NCBI GenBank assembly: GCA_029706075.1
Contig: JAINUG010000037.1
Span: forward strand, 4,890,736 to 4,954,735
From: Aldrovandia affinis
Lineage: Eukaryota; Chordata; Actinopteri; Notacanthiformes; Halosauridae
Reading direction: 5' to 3'
DNA: 64,000 nt
The position numbers and the translations under genes were made by a program. Under the pieces are notes generated by a model. The model ran no database searches, had not been told where the DNA came from, and worked only from the letters and a program-made list of their open reading frames with translations. Positions 24,041 to 36,600 of the stretch are shown here, piece by piece (the first letter of the stretch is position 1; every line of letters begins with the position of its first letter).

Positions 24041-24857
24041 AGGTTACTGCCAAAATAAAGGAAATACTTGAGTAAATGAGGGATACAACGTATATTGAAA
24101 GCAGGTACTTCCACACTGGTGTGCTTACTGAGTTAATTAAGCAATTAACATCCCTTCATGCTTAGGGCCATGTATAAAAATGCTGGGCAGGCCCATTATT
24201 TTGGCTACCATGGCTAGAAGTTGAGATCTCAGTGACTTTGAAAGAGGGGTGATTGTTGGGGCAGGAGCCCCTTATTATACCTAAAAACATAAAAAAGAGT
24301 GAAGTGGTGCAAAGAACACAGGCAGTAGTCTACTGAGCAGTGGAAAAAAGTCAGATGGTCAGATCAGGCATCCTTCACCATGTTCTATACAAGCGGAGGA
24401 GTGAAAAGAAACCCACAGGCCCGAGTGCTTGTTTTCCAGTGAAAGGTTCTGGTGGCTCTGTTATAGTGTGGGGTACATTTATATCCTGATGGGAGTGGTC
24501 TCTTCCAGGATGACAATGCCCCCATCCACAGGGCACAAGTGGTCACTGAATGACTTGATGAGCATGAAAACGATGTAAACCAAATGCCATGGTTGTGTCA
24601 GTCACTAGATCTCAACCCAATTGTACACTTATGGGAGATTCTGAAGTGTTGCCTGAGACAGTGTTTTTCACCACCATCAACAAAACACAAAATTAAGTAA
24701 TTTCCTGTGGAAGAATAGTATTGCATCCCTCCAATAGAGTTCCAGACTCTTGTAGAATCTATGCCATGGTGTATTGAAGCAGTTCTGGTGGCTCGTGGTG
24801 GCCCAATGCCCTATTAAAACACTTTATGTTGGTGTTTCCTTTATTTTGGCAGTTACC
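24041..24857 (+). mobile_element. Tc1-type transposon D, degraded
   Basis: The ends are AGGTTACTGCCAAAATAAAG at 24041 and CTTTATTTTGGCAGTTACC ending 24857. On + the degraded transposase shows SSEQWKKVRWSDQASF, then DDNAPIHRAQVVTE (second catalytic Asp region) and SLDLNPIVHLWEILK (last acidic residue region) in differing frames. The length of about 0.8 kb means the N-terminal part is mostly gone. It is related to the copy at 13798-14188. Confidence 0.85.
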
Positions 24858-25684
24858 ATATATATATATACATTACTTAGATTTGTCTAGTTATTCCAGT
24901 CATTTCTGTGCCATGCTTTGTTCAAAAAAGGCAACAACACCCCTTTGAACATGAGCAAGTCAATCAGAAAATGGGATCTACTATTTTACATGTTTTGTTG
25001 TAAGCCTCAATTCTAATATCGAATACAGTACTGTTAAAAAATCCTAACTTTCCATCCAATAAAAAAAACAAAAAAACATTCAAAGGGTTAAAAAGCAAGC
25101 ACAACGTCTCCAGCACTTGGTGAGGGTGAGAAGATTTCTGCCCATCTTGCCATGTTCGTGTTTGCTCCTGTAAAAATCTACACCCAACTAATCCCGCTCA
25201 TTTTCCAAAACTGTACTTATGCCGCTCTGCGTCTCTTGCAAAACAGCTGCCTGCGAATGTTTACCTCACAAGAGGAGACCGTTCCACACTAATTATCCAC
25301 ATAACCGGCATACATGGTCTTCCCAACGTATAATCTACATGACAGGCAATCCTCAATGGTTTAAGATGGTATCCACAATTCAACCATTTCTCTGGCCTCA
25401 GATGATTGCCATCCCTAGGTGCATGCATTGTTAAGGTGATGTAGAGAAGAATATTTCTGATTGTACGGTTAAGTGCTTACAATATTGTGTTGCTAATCAG
25501 TACGATATGGGTTCACTGAGTTGCTGAAGAACCATGGGAAACACGATACCTGCATAAACCTGTGTAATGTCTCTAGGTGTGAAAAAAAGACAAAGACATG
25601 ATTGTCCAGATTTACAGTAGACCAGAAAATGTCCTTCCATTCAAGAAGAAAATGATTAAATGAAACTCCAGGCCTTTTTTATAG
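24858..25684. other. Short intergenic stretch between transposons and PLEKHG4 3' end
   Basis: Unique-looking sequence with no exon or repeat recognised, lying downstream of the proposed PLEKHG4 poly(A) site. Confidence 0.45.
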
Positions 25685-25689
25685 ATTCA

Positions 25690-27071
25690 AAGCAATTAAT
25701 CTTTATTAAATACTTGTGAACTTGTTAGGATTAAGAAATCTGTCACTTGAGTACAGTCGAGCCCCAGCTACGAATGGAGATCAAATGTTTTACATGTTAA
25801 GAATGGCACTTCAGTGACTCCCTGCTTTGCTGGTTAATACAGACACGTACAAAGTTATTCCCGTCTTTGTCTCCCAACTAAAATCACAGAGCACCACTGG
25901 CGCAAAATATTTACAAAATAATATACATTTTTTTTTAAATGCTGTCATTTAACATTAACAAGAAATGGAAAGTCGAACACTTGCCTCTTTAATCTAACCT
26001 GATCCCCTTTGAAAAGTAATGGCGATTCAAATATGATTTCCTAAAAATAAGGAACACATTTTTCATGGAGAAAATACATCACAGTTCAGCTACTGGCACT
26101 TTCATACTGCACAGGCAATTGTACATGGCCATCGTTGAATAAATCTGAAAACCTAAATGTGTAATTTTACACTGCGCTCTACGATAAACGGACAATTTGG
26201 AAGCGTCAAGTAATACAGTATATATGTACGAAAAGTGTTTTCCTTAAATTGTGGATTTTATATTTAAACACAGAGCCTTTTTCATAAGGGGACGTTCCAC
26301 TCCCAGGGTTTAGTCAGCAAAATGGATAGACAGCTGGTGGAGGGGTCAAGGATAGGCAGGATAGACAGACTACCTGAGCACCTCCTCAGACTACCTGACA
26401 GACTTAACAAAGAGGACCGGAAACTGGATCCAACAATAACACAATGGAAGAACTCGGATAAATTGGCTTTTTTCAACTGTGTGAACACAGCATAACAAAC
26501 GTCACAGTAAAACAACTGATAGAAACCTGACCATGGGTCAATTTAACATGAAAGACAGACCTTATGTAAAGACAAAATAAGAGTCATGCAAATGCTGCCT
26601 TTTTTGTGTAAAAAAAAAAAAAGAAAGAAAAAAGCAAGTTGCTTTTGAACATTGAAGAGTACAACTATACTCTTCCTTCAGTTTAACAAAAAAATACCTT
26701 TTCATATAAGGTATTAAGTTCTGCTTTTTTAATTGCAGTCTGCAGCAAAGTGGTCAACGAGAAAAGACAAAAACAGAAACAGTTCATAACTGCATTGTAA
26801 ACTATTACGATAACTATTTACAATTTTCAACATAGTACAGAGCACTACTACACTGGCACATATGGAAAAAGATAAATATAAGAATATTTAAACCATCGTT
26901 TAAACCATATAAAAGCTATGCTCAAAAGTGGCTTTTTAACAGTGCTCTTTACCAGCTCTTTCAGTGTCCGTCTGAGATGAGATATGCCGGTTAAATGAGG
27001 AAAAAGAAACACTTGGAATTTTCGTCCTCGTGTGGCAATACTTTGATGATGAGAGCTGATGGACTTTAAAC
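25690..27071 (-). other. plekhg4: Proposed PLEKHG4 terminal exon: one codon, stop and 3' UTR
   Basis: A very strong acceptor (long U-rich tract, then GTTTTCTAG in transcript sense) ends at 27072. In the phase left by the previous exon it reads Val then TAA (27071-27066). The rest would be a 1.4-kb 3' UTR ending near a poly(A) signal AATAAA (complement of 25702-25707) with an A-rich cleavage area at about 25680-25690. The human protein also ends in Val. The link is inference from splice strength and phase. Confidence 0.5.
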
Positions 27072-30000
27072 CTAGAAAACAAAACACAAAAAAATGACAA
27101 GGATGCACCAGACAATCCTTAGGCACACAAACAGAAGAGCATGAAGCCACATGTTTGTTCCAGGTGGACTACTTCTCAGTTGACATTATATCAGTATATA
27201 TATGAGTATCAAACTCAACTCATGTTGGGGGGTTAACAAAGTGGGGTTGACAAAGTGTCCTGACATTTCAATATTTTTTGCTCCAACCCCTGCATTCATT
27301 TTTTAGTTACATTTAATTGGTCCAATCATTTCATCTGTGTGACATTTCAATATTTAACATTTGAACAGCCCAATACATTTTAATCAACCACATTTGTTTT
27401 CTACTGCATTGCATTTTTTGGAGTGTGTACATTTAGACATATATGGACAATGACCTAACTGGACCAATTAACCTTGAGGAATTGGTTGGAATGTAAACTG
27501 ATACACATGGTGCTCCACCCCTGCAGGAGATGGAAGGAGGATGTAGATGCATCAGCACACTTACGTGAAGCAGGGGAACAGTGCTCACACTACAGTGGAT
27601 GGGCTTATGATTTGGCCTGCTTTCTGTAGATGGAGGGAAAGAAGGGTTGATTATCACTGGCTTATGGTAATGTCATGTTTCATATCTGGCAGGGCATGCA
27701 GAGAGAAGACAGCTCCGTTACACCATACAACATCGACACCGTATCTAGACATCGCATCGTATTTTCACCTTTTTTAATCAAGGGGCTTAGCTTCCTTTTG
27801 AAGACAGGGGTTTTAATCGTGAGGTTAGACATACGCAAAGCGTAATAGGCTTAGAAGTACAATCTTTTTTTAACAACTGGTGAATGGCTTTTAAAAAAAA
27901 TATAAACTGTTGCGCTTGGCAGGGCAGTGCCATTGAGGGGCTGGTGTAAATGGACCCAGGAGGAGTAGTCAGTGGAAAGCGCTGATGTCTGTCAACATGG
28001 AATGCCCTTCTGGAAAACCTTGCCTGGCAAGAAAACCGCATAAAATGTCCACCTGTCACTCCTTTTTTCCTCTGGAACTCAAACCAGTGAAAGGCGATGG
28101 GTCCTGTCTAGCCAAAACTGTGAAACGTGAACCCTCGCCGTGAGCGCGGCAGCAGCCCGGGAGAGGACCTGGGCATCGTGGGTAACCCAAAGCCAGCGGG
28201 AGCGACTCACCGCTGAAATGTACTGGCCGTTGAAGCACGGCTTGTCCTCGATGGGCAAGGTCACGCCGGAGGAGTAGCAGGGCGGGTCGCAGGGCGAGCC
28301 GGGCTCCTCGGACAGCGCCTCCGGGAGGTGGCTGGACACGCAGCCGCTGTCCGAGCCACTGGAGCCGCTGCCCGACATGCAATGAGACGACGACTCCGAG
28401 CTCTCCGTGGCTGTCGGTCAAACACACAGAGAGAGGCGTCAGTTCCTCTGAAAGGGTTTTCAATGTCTCGCTGTGTAACTGTAAACTCTAAACAGTGATG
28501 GGAGAGTGAGGCTTGTATCGCATTATAGACAGAGCTACTGCTCGCTGTGAATCACTGACTTGTTTGAACAAACTAAGGCTTTCTAGTCAACAGCAAAAGG
28601 CTGTGATTTCTCTGATGGTCCCTCTCTCCCATGGCTGGCTCTCAGGGGCTCTAAGGGGCAGAAGTAAGGACTAAGGGCGTACTCATGGAGGGCTGGCTGC
28701 TGGTCTCGTGCTCCAGCTCGTCCTCCTCGATGCAGGGGCTGATGAAGGAGCGCTCCGCCCCGGGCATCAGGGCCTGGTTGCTGTACATGTGCAGGTTGAG
28801 GGGCCCCAGCAGGGAGGACGAGGAGGGCCCGCCCGCCGCCGGGGGCCCTGTGACGGACGAGTTCACCGGCGCTCTCTTGAAGGGGTTGGAGTGGTCGAAG
28901 AGAGACACGGCTATCGACGCCCGTGTCCTGGCTCCTGAGCGGAGGGAGAACGTCACAATTTAACACACGGCAATTTCCATCGAGGAGGACATGACAGATA
29001 AAAGAACGCTTTTAACCTGATATAAAATAACACTTTTATCTGTAATATAGAGACTTTTTTTGTCGGTCATGCATACATTCTGTTGAAAAATGTTTGCTGT
29101 ACGGGAGAAGTGGTCATGTGACTGCTGCATGAGCATTGACATTACCTCTTCCCTTCATGATGTAGTCGATGGCCCGGTCGTTAATCGCAGCGTCGCTCGG
29201 TTTGATATCCAGGAAGGGTTTGTTCCCCACTCCCATCGATACCATCTCCTGCATTCGCAGCTCTGTAACCAAACATACAGACATTTATTTAAAAACTGCA
29301 ACATGTTCTCCTAACAACAAAATTCCAATCAATGCCTAAAATAAAATGTAATGTACACACACAAATGCATTCGACAGATGAGAAAATTAAACTGTGCGGT
29401 AATGCAATACTTGTGAGAGTACAGACGAGATGCTCACCAACAGGCTCGCGCTGGTAAAAGGCAGCAGCGGATGAATAAACAAATATCACATAACTGAACG
29501 AGCGTAACTGATATGTAACGCAAGACGTGGAGCGAGCGACACGGATAACGGCGCTCCTGGGCGTTCTCACCTTTGTTCCTGGTGGCCTGCTGCCAGAGGA
29601 TCCTGCCGATGTCGGAGGTCCAGGCGTGCTTGATCTCGGCCGTGCCGGCCTGCAGGATGTACGTCTGGTTTTTGGAGGTTCTCCTCCTGAACCACACCTC
29701 GAAGCGCAGCGCGTTCTCGCCCGAGGTCTCCGTCATCCCCACGTCTGCGGTCTGAGGGGTGGGAAGCGGGGACACAAACGCGTCTTTAAACGCTCAAACG
29801 TCTCTTTAAACGCCGCGCCACCACGGAAGGGGCTTTGGTTTCAAAAACTACAAATCAATCGTTCATCCGACGATTAAACTTTATTGCGTATAGAGCCGGA
29901 GCTTGAAATCAAGTTCAGTTGCAGGAAAAAGTCAATATGCATTTGAAAATGAACCCCGGGGAAAATTGGCACAATGTAGACGGCTCACCATGTAATAGGG

Positions 30001-33000
30001 TAAAAGGCTTATATTTCTCGGATCATCCAAGGCAACGCGATTCATGCACCAAGGGCCTTTGGCCGAACGTGCCACCTAGGAGGCCCCTAAGCACTCTCTC
30101 CTGAATCTACACTTCCGACATGTGGAGGGTCAAACCTTAAACGAGTGCTTGTAGATGTAGACGTCCAGTCCGCCCTCGATTCTCTTGGGCTTGCTGAAGA
30201 GCACCAGGTCCTCGAACAGGAAGACGTGTCGCTGGCACCTCTTCCTCCCGTACCAGATGGTGAACTCGTCCTGCCTCACCAGTTGACCCTGCTCCTTCAG
30301 GTTGACCTGCGAGAGGAAGAGGAAGAGGAAGCAACACTTAACACCAGGGTCCTGGGGCCACCCCCCCGTGGATGGGACGCGGGCCCCCGGCGCGTGACTC
30401 ACGTCGCAGTCGCGGATGGCGTCCATGGCGAGCAGGTCGTTGCCGTGGCGCAGCTGGAACTTGACCATCTCGGCGGCGCCGCGCAGGTAGGTGAGCTCCT
30501 GCTCCTGGGCCTCGCTCACCTCCTTGATCAGGTCCTTCAGCAGCAGGGCGTACTTGCTCATGCGCTGGATGGGCTTCAGCAGGTAGGACGCCAGGTCCAT
30601 CTTGTCCTCCAGCTCCAGCTGCTTGTTCTGTGTGCGAGTCGGAGCGGTCAGGCTCCGGGAGGGCTCGAGCCCCACGCCGCCACTGCATCGCCTCATATTT
30701 ACATTTACATTTACATCACATTTTATGCATTTAGCAGACGCTCTTAACCAGAGCGACTTACACAGTTTACATTTCTTTACATGCAATCCATTTATGCAGC
30801 TGGATATTTTACTGAAGCAATTCAGGTTAAGTACCTTGCTCAAGGGTACAACAGCAGTGGCCCACCTGGGAATTGAACCTGCAACCTCTGAGTTACAAGC
30901 CCAGCTCCCTAACCATTACACTACACTGCCAGCCTACTGCCACTATATTTACCCCACTATTCAACTCACTGCACTTCAGCACCACCGTTTAGCTCATGTT
31001 GACTCATCCATTCCTATCACTGCGCCAGCGTACACAGCACCCACACATTCGCGAACGGTTCACGAACGTAAGCACGCGCTCATTCCGCGTGGTCAAAGAT
31101 GTCGATTTACACAGGTTTCTCCTCACCATTTATTTCATCGTAAACAATGACAGACTGAAAGGAACACACAACGGAGCCTGATTAATAGTGAAACAGAAAC
31201 ACATGACACCGCAAAGACATTTCGTGTTTTCGAACACTGGTTTAACTCACAATAAAATACCTTTAACATGCAAAGTGTGTTTGGCTGCGGTATTATGCAC
31301 AGGAAATGGCCTGAGGTTGCCATGTTGAGAAGCCATTCCTGTGACTCACCCTGAAGAAGGTATTCCCATGGCTGGCAAGCAGAGCATCAGACTTTGGTTT
31401 ATTCTTGCTGTACAAGGCATACAACCCGAACTGGTCTTGCTGTAATTAAAACAAGAAAAACACATTTCAATATTTAAATCCCGTCTATGTTTCACCAAAA
31501 CTATTTTTAATCAAAGAATTAGGTTGTTCTGAGCCAAAATATGCAGCAAAGAATTGAAAATAAACTATTCGTACCAATTCAACTTTAGGATTTATTTAAA
31601 GAGGTTTGCATTTTGCACAGTTTGCATTGTAGCAAAATGTTTTATGTGTCCATTATACAGTCAGTATTTTCAAGAATTTTCAATGCCAAGAATATGTCCA
31701 CAAAAGTATATTTTAAAATTATTTTTGCTTTATTTTAAGTGATGTGGTGTGGAGTGCACTCCGTGACTCGTATTTTTGTAAACCTATTCTGCTCTTGATG
31801 TTGGAGAAATGGAATCTGCACAGTTCCTGCTGATTAAAGTCTCTTAAATCAAGTCTTTACCAGTCTGAAGTTACCAAACGGTACGGAGCAAAAAGCAGAG
31901 GAGCCATAAACTAGTTGACGTACGGGCCTAACGGTCGTTCCTTTGCTTTGTGTCTGGGTGATTTTGGTATTTATGAAAGAGCTGCACTGCACGGAGAAAT
32001 GACAACGCGAGATGAATGGAAGCTGCCAGATCTGAACATCCGAGGACAATCCCTGGACCTGTTTGCACAGCTGTCTTTTCACTTCACTGGAGCAAACCAG
32101 GTAAAGCGCATCCAGGTCACAAGCTGTCTTTCTCAACCCAGTGTGGGCGCTATGAGAAAATAAAACCCAGGGAAACCCTTTCGCTTGGTAAAATGTACCA
32201 TTTATGAATTCAGCCTCATTAGGGGCTACCGACTAGGCAATAAACATTCATTTGACACCAGAATTAGACATACATGTGAAGCCACCATTGTGGGGGAGAG
32301 CACTAATGTTTTATGTGCGGTGAGCGGAGCAGCAGATGTGGCGCTCAGCGTGACGCCCAGGGCCTTACATGTCGGAGGAAGCAGTGGCTGACGCGGAGCG
32401 GGTGGTTGCAGCAGCTCTCCAGCTCCTTCAGGAAGTACTGGCTGTGGAAGTCCACCAGCTTCTCCAGGTTGCCGAAGATGACGCTGCGCTTGCCCCGCAG
32501 GTCCTGCGGCAGGTCCAGCCGCTCCATCTCGGGGAAGTAGTGGTCGATGATGTAGCGCAGCGAGCGCACGTACTCGCGCTCCGTCGTCACCATCTCGTCC
32601 ACGATGTGCCGCAGCTTGCTGCGAGGGGCAGGCAGGGGAAACGCTGAAACGCCGCACCGCGCCACGTGGGGTACACATAAAACGGCGGCTCCCTGCTCTT
32701 GGAATCCGCCAGGCTATTCTCAAAACCCAACATTAAACCGTTAAACATTACTATCAATTGATAAACAATGTCCACTAAAAGCAGCACACATCATTGCAAC
32801 TTTGCCTACAGGTGGTAGATGGCACTGGTGCCCTCACGATGAGGTGAATTCCAGCGCCTTTGTGTTTTACCACGCCCGCAGAAACACAGCGTCACACAGA
32901 AGAGGTCTTGTGCCTGGTGTGCGGATCGCACATGCTGCGACATGTCGGTGCTATAGACTCTCTGCCAGTGGAGGCCATTGTGCAAACAAGTGCTGAATGG

Positions 33001-33639
33001 AAATGGAGCGCATCACTGTGAGGATAATATTCCAGGACATACCACTTTGAAAACCTGAATCGGGAACTAATGAAGAAATCCTGTGCCGAGCATGAGGCAT
33101 CAATGAAAAACAAAAGCTTTGTCAGTCTAGTTAGTGCTTGGAGGGGAGGTGTCGCTCTGAATTGACAGGGAGGCACCGACGAGACTTCAATACTCCACCC
33201 CAATGGCTGACTTAACTGGGTTTAGAATAAACAATAAATACATTTTTAGATTCCACCCCAGGAACCGGCAATTTGTGACTCGCTCCCTGCTATTAAAGTC
33301 ATTGTGAGCACCCACCTCAATTTCTGTCACATCACCTTGATTTGAACCCTCCTAAGGGACAAATCCATGAGCCTGCCCCTTAATCGCACACTGGTACAAG
33401 ATTCTGGTATGGACTCACAATTAGGGCTATCATAATGAAACTGAGGCAGGCTTTGTTTCGGGGGCTGTGTAATACTCTGTTACGCTAATCTCTGTCTCCA
33501 GGGGCTGGATGGCTAATTCCCCTGCATGGGGTCCTGCTGATCGGTCTCCTCTTTATCACTGCACTGCTCAAATACAGCACAGCCAGGCTGCCAGACTGCA
33601 CAAACACAGACTGCATGCAAACACAGACTGCATGCACGC

Positions 33640-33695
<56 letters not shown>

Positions 33696-36600
33696 TGTAC
33701 TGCTCAAATAAAACACAGCCAGGCTGCAGACTGCACAAACAGGGGGAGACAAACACAAACACAGAGACGTGCACACACACACAACCACACACACACAGAC
33801 GCATGGACACACACACACACACACACACATACACACGCACACACACATACACACGAGTGGATGCACACACACACACACACACACACACACAGATGCACAC
33901 ACTCACAGCTAATGAGCAGAATGATGTCAGCGATGGTGACAGTGTCCCTGGGCCTATTTCCCCTCTGGCCACATATAGAGCCCCTCAGACGACCCCCTGC
34001 TGGGGCCAACCGCACATTTCCCCATTCCCCAGGCCACAGTCCTTTCACACTCCCCATTCCTGCTGCACCCCCCCATCAGCCCCCTTAACGCCTCACTTCT
34101 TATTCAGAGCAGTTAGAGTCTGAGGTTCCAGATCACATTTGCTAAACGCAGTTCGGGCGGGATCTGTGTTTCACTATGAAAACGGAAACAAAGAAGCACA
34201 GCTACATGTACAATTTACTTTTTTTTGGTGGGGCTAGAGAATAGTTATGTTCTTATTGGCGAAGTTAGTGGGAGGACAGCCAAAACTATCTAAAGCAAAA
34301 AACGTTTGATGTTTGTCCAAGTTTGAAATGTGAGCCAAAATGGTAGTAGGCTCCATTACACTCTTAGGACCTGCACTGGTCAGTAGAAGGTACTCAATCA
34401 TCAACCGCTGAAAGCCATGCCTCGCTTTCTTAGAAAGTAGACATTATTCCTGTAAAGTGCAGCTGCCTCCATCTGGGAAAGCCAGCACAGTACCGGTCAT
34501 ATATATAAACTCTGATGAACATCCTGCATCGGGAAGAATGTCTGAAATTTGGCTTCATTTTAGAAGAAAGTATCCATGCTTCTTTGACAAAGCACCCCCC
34601 CTCCCCCCACCTGCATCCTCAAAGGGCTGCTCTTCAAGGCAGGCTGATGTGGAGCTGGACAGTAACCCGCAGCGCAATAAAACACACCTCAGGATGACAC
34701 CCGTCCTTCCTGGGGCTCACCTCTGTGGGCCCTGCGGTCCTGATCGACCTGCTTTTGCGATTACGGAACGGCGTGGCCACGCGTGATTAACTACACCTCT
34801 AAACGGGGTTCGTATGCTTTTCCGATCACTGGATCTTTCCCAAGGGGTCAAAGGGGAAAGGTGCCACTGCTGTTTAAAACCAGTGGAAAAGGCATTACTG
34901 CCCTGTCAGGATGATTGGCTTACAGCTGTGAAGAGACAGCTTTTTTTTTTTAAAGAAAGAAAAGAGAGTCGCTCCTTGCACCCCATTTTTCATCTGTCCG
35001 TTCTAAGCTCAGAGACATGCGAGACGGTTTTACACGGGCTTATCCCTTCCAAAATCCCAAGTATCTGGACTGGAAAAAAAACAAAAACGGGATGGAATAT
35101 TTGTGTGAGTCTTGGCAGAGGGGCAGACAGTGAACACTTGTATTTTCTTAGGCATTGGGTTTCTCTGTGTTCTTGGCAGGGGGAGATTGGTTGGCATGGC
35201 ATCGGCACGGCTGGATTAATACCGACTAACCGCTAAGAGTAAAAAAATAAAAAATAGAAGCGCGTGAATTATTTTTGGCGGTAAAATCCGCGTTAAGCTG
35301 ATACAGGGGAGCGGATTTGTTCATGGAAGGAAGTTGCGGGTACGTACCTGCCCTTGGCCCTGACCTCTGGAATGGGGGTGCTGTTCCTCACGGCGTCCGA
35401 GGGGCTCCAGCTGTGGGTGGGGAGGCGGGGGCTGTAGGCGCGGTCGGCCACCTCGGTGCTGCTGACCTCCAGGCCCTTGATGAAGACGCCGGTGTTGCCG
35501 CGGCGCGCCGGCTCGCTCAGTGTGCGCTGGCAGGTCCCGTAGCGCGGCGACTCGGCGCTGGCGGGCACGTCGAAGCTCTGGGTCTTCCGCAGCACCCGGC
35601 GGCCGGCCTCAGCGGCGGGTGGACCCGGGCAGAGGGAGGCGGAGCCGACGCGGGCTTGCGCGTGCTGTGGGGACTCCTCAGAGGAGGTGCTCCGGGTCAG
35701 GCGGTGGGAGTTCGGGGGGGTGCCCCTGTGCTCCAGGGCGAACAGGCTGGAGGCGGAGCCTTTGAGGAAGCCGCCGTCCCCCCCCTCTGGGCTGCTGCCG
35801 GGCGGGATGCAGGCCGGCCCGGTGGATGGCTTCTCTCTGCCCCAGCCCCCGGAGAAGGCCTTGCGGCAGGAGAAGGACAGGCTGCTGCTCCGCCCCTGCA
35901 GCTGCTCCACGCTGTCCGAATTACGCCTGGGCGTAGCATCCCCCTTCTTCTCCGCGCCGTCGGCGGGCAGCGACCGGCGCGTCCGCAGCGCCGCCTCCAG
36001 CTTCTTCTCGAACATCTGCTTGGTCTCCTGGCACTTGGACCAGGCGAACTTCCACTGCTTCAGCCCCTTGTCGCTCTTCAGCTCCCCCGCCAGCTCGTTC
36101 ATCTCCTGGAAGCGGGCGTCGGGGATCTCGGGGTGCTGGCGGCGGTAGCCCTCCAGGCACTTGATGACGGCTTGGCACTTGTCGGGCATGCCGCAGTCCT
36201 CCATGCTGATGCAGGCCAGGTGGCGCATGCCCTCCAGCGCCCACTCGTACGCCTGCGACAAGAGAGGAAGGAATCGTTCAGCACGGGCGCAGGAAAAGCA
36301 CGCTTGTGTGGCGCAACCCCCTGGCACTCGGAGGGGAAAGTGCCTCTGAGTCACAATCACACTTGTTATGCCTGTTGGAGAGCAGAAGGACATCTTTAAC
36401 GGGGGGGGGGCTAAGCACACACTAAGAGGCAATTCTTTCTCACGTTGTGGGAGAGGCTGGCTCCAGGAAGAAGGACAGCTCTTTACTGAAGACGCTAAGA
36501 GCTGCCCGAGGGTCAGGTGACAGAGCCCTTCTTTCATGTGAAACTAAAGAGGGTCTGAGAGACCTGAGCACTCAGGAGTTTATATGCAAATGGTCAGGAC

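Larger units (their letters stand above)
32619..35347 (-). other. PLEKHG4 intron upstream of DH exon
   Basis: It contains CA microsatellites at 33636-33693 and 33771-33891, and a partly duplicated segment around them (33561-33606 and 33697-33740). Otherwise no exon or transposon is recognised. Confidence 0.45.

Noticed and set aside
30145-30747. 200-codon + strand open frame
   Set aside because: Antisense to two PLEKHG4 DH/PH exons and the intron between; Leu/Val/Gln-rich with no domain.
33509-34123. Thr-His or Cys-Val repeat proteins at CA/GT tracts (also near 8.9, 13.0 and 50.1 kb)
   Set aside because: Translations of dinucleotide microsatellites.
35317-36399. 360-codon + strand open frame
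   Set aside because: Antisense shadow of the GC-rich PLEKHG4 exon at 35348-36252, whose - frame has clear domain sequence and correct splice sites.
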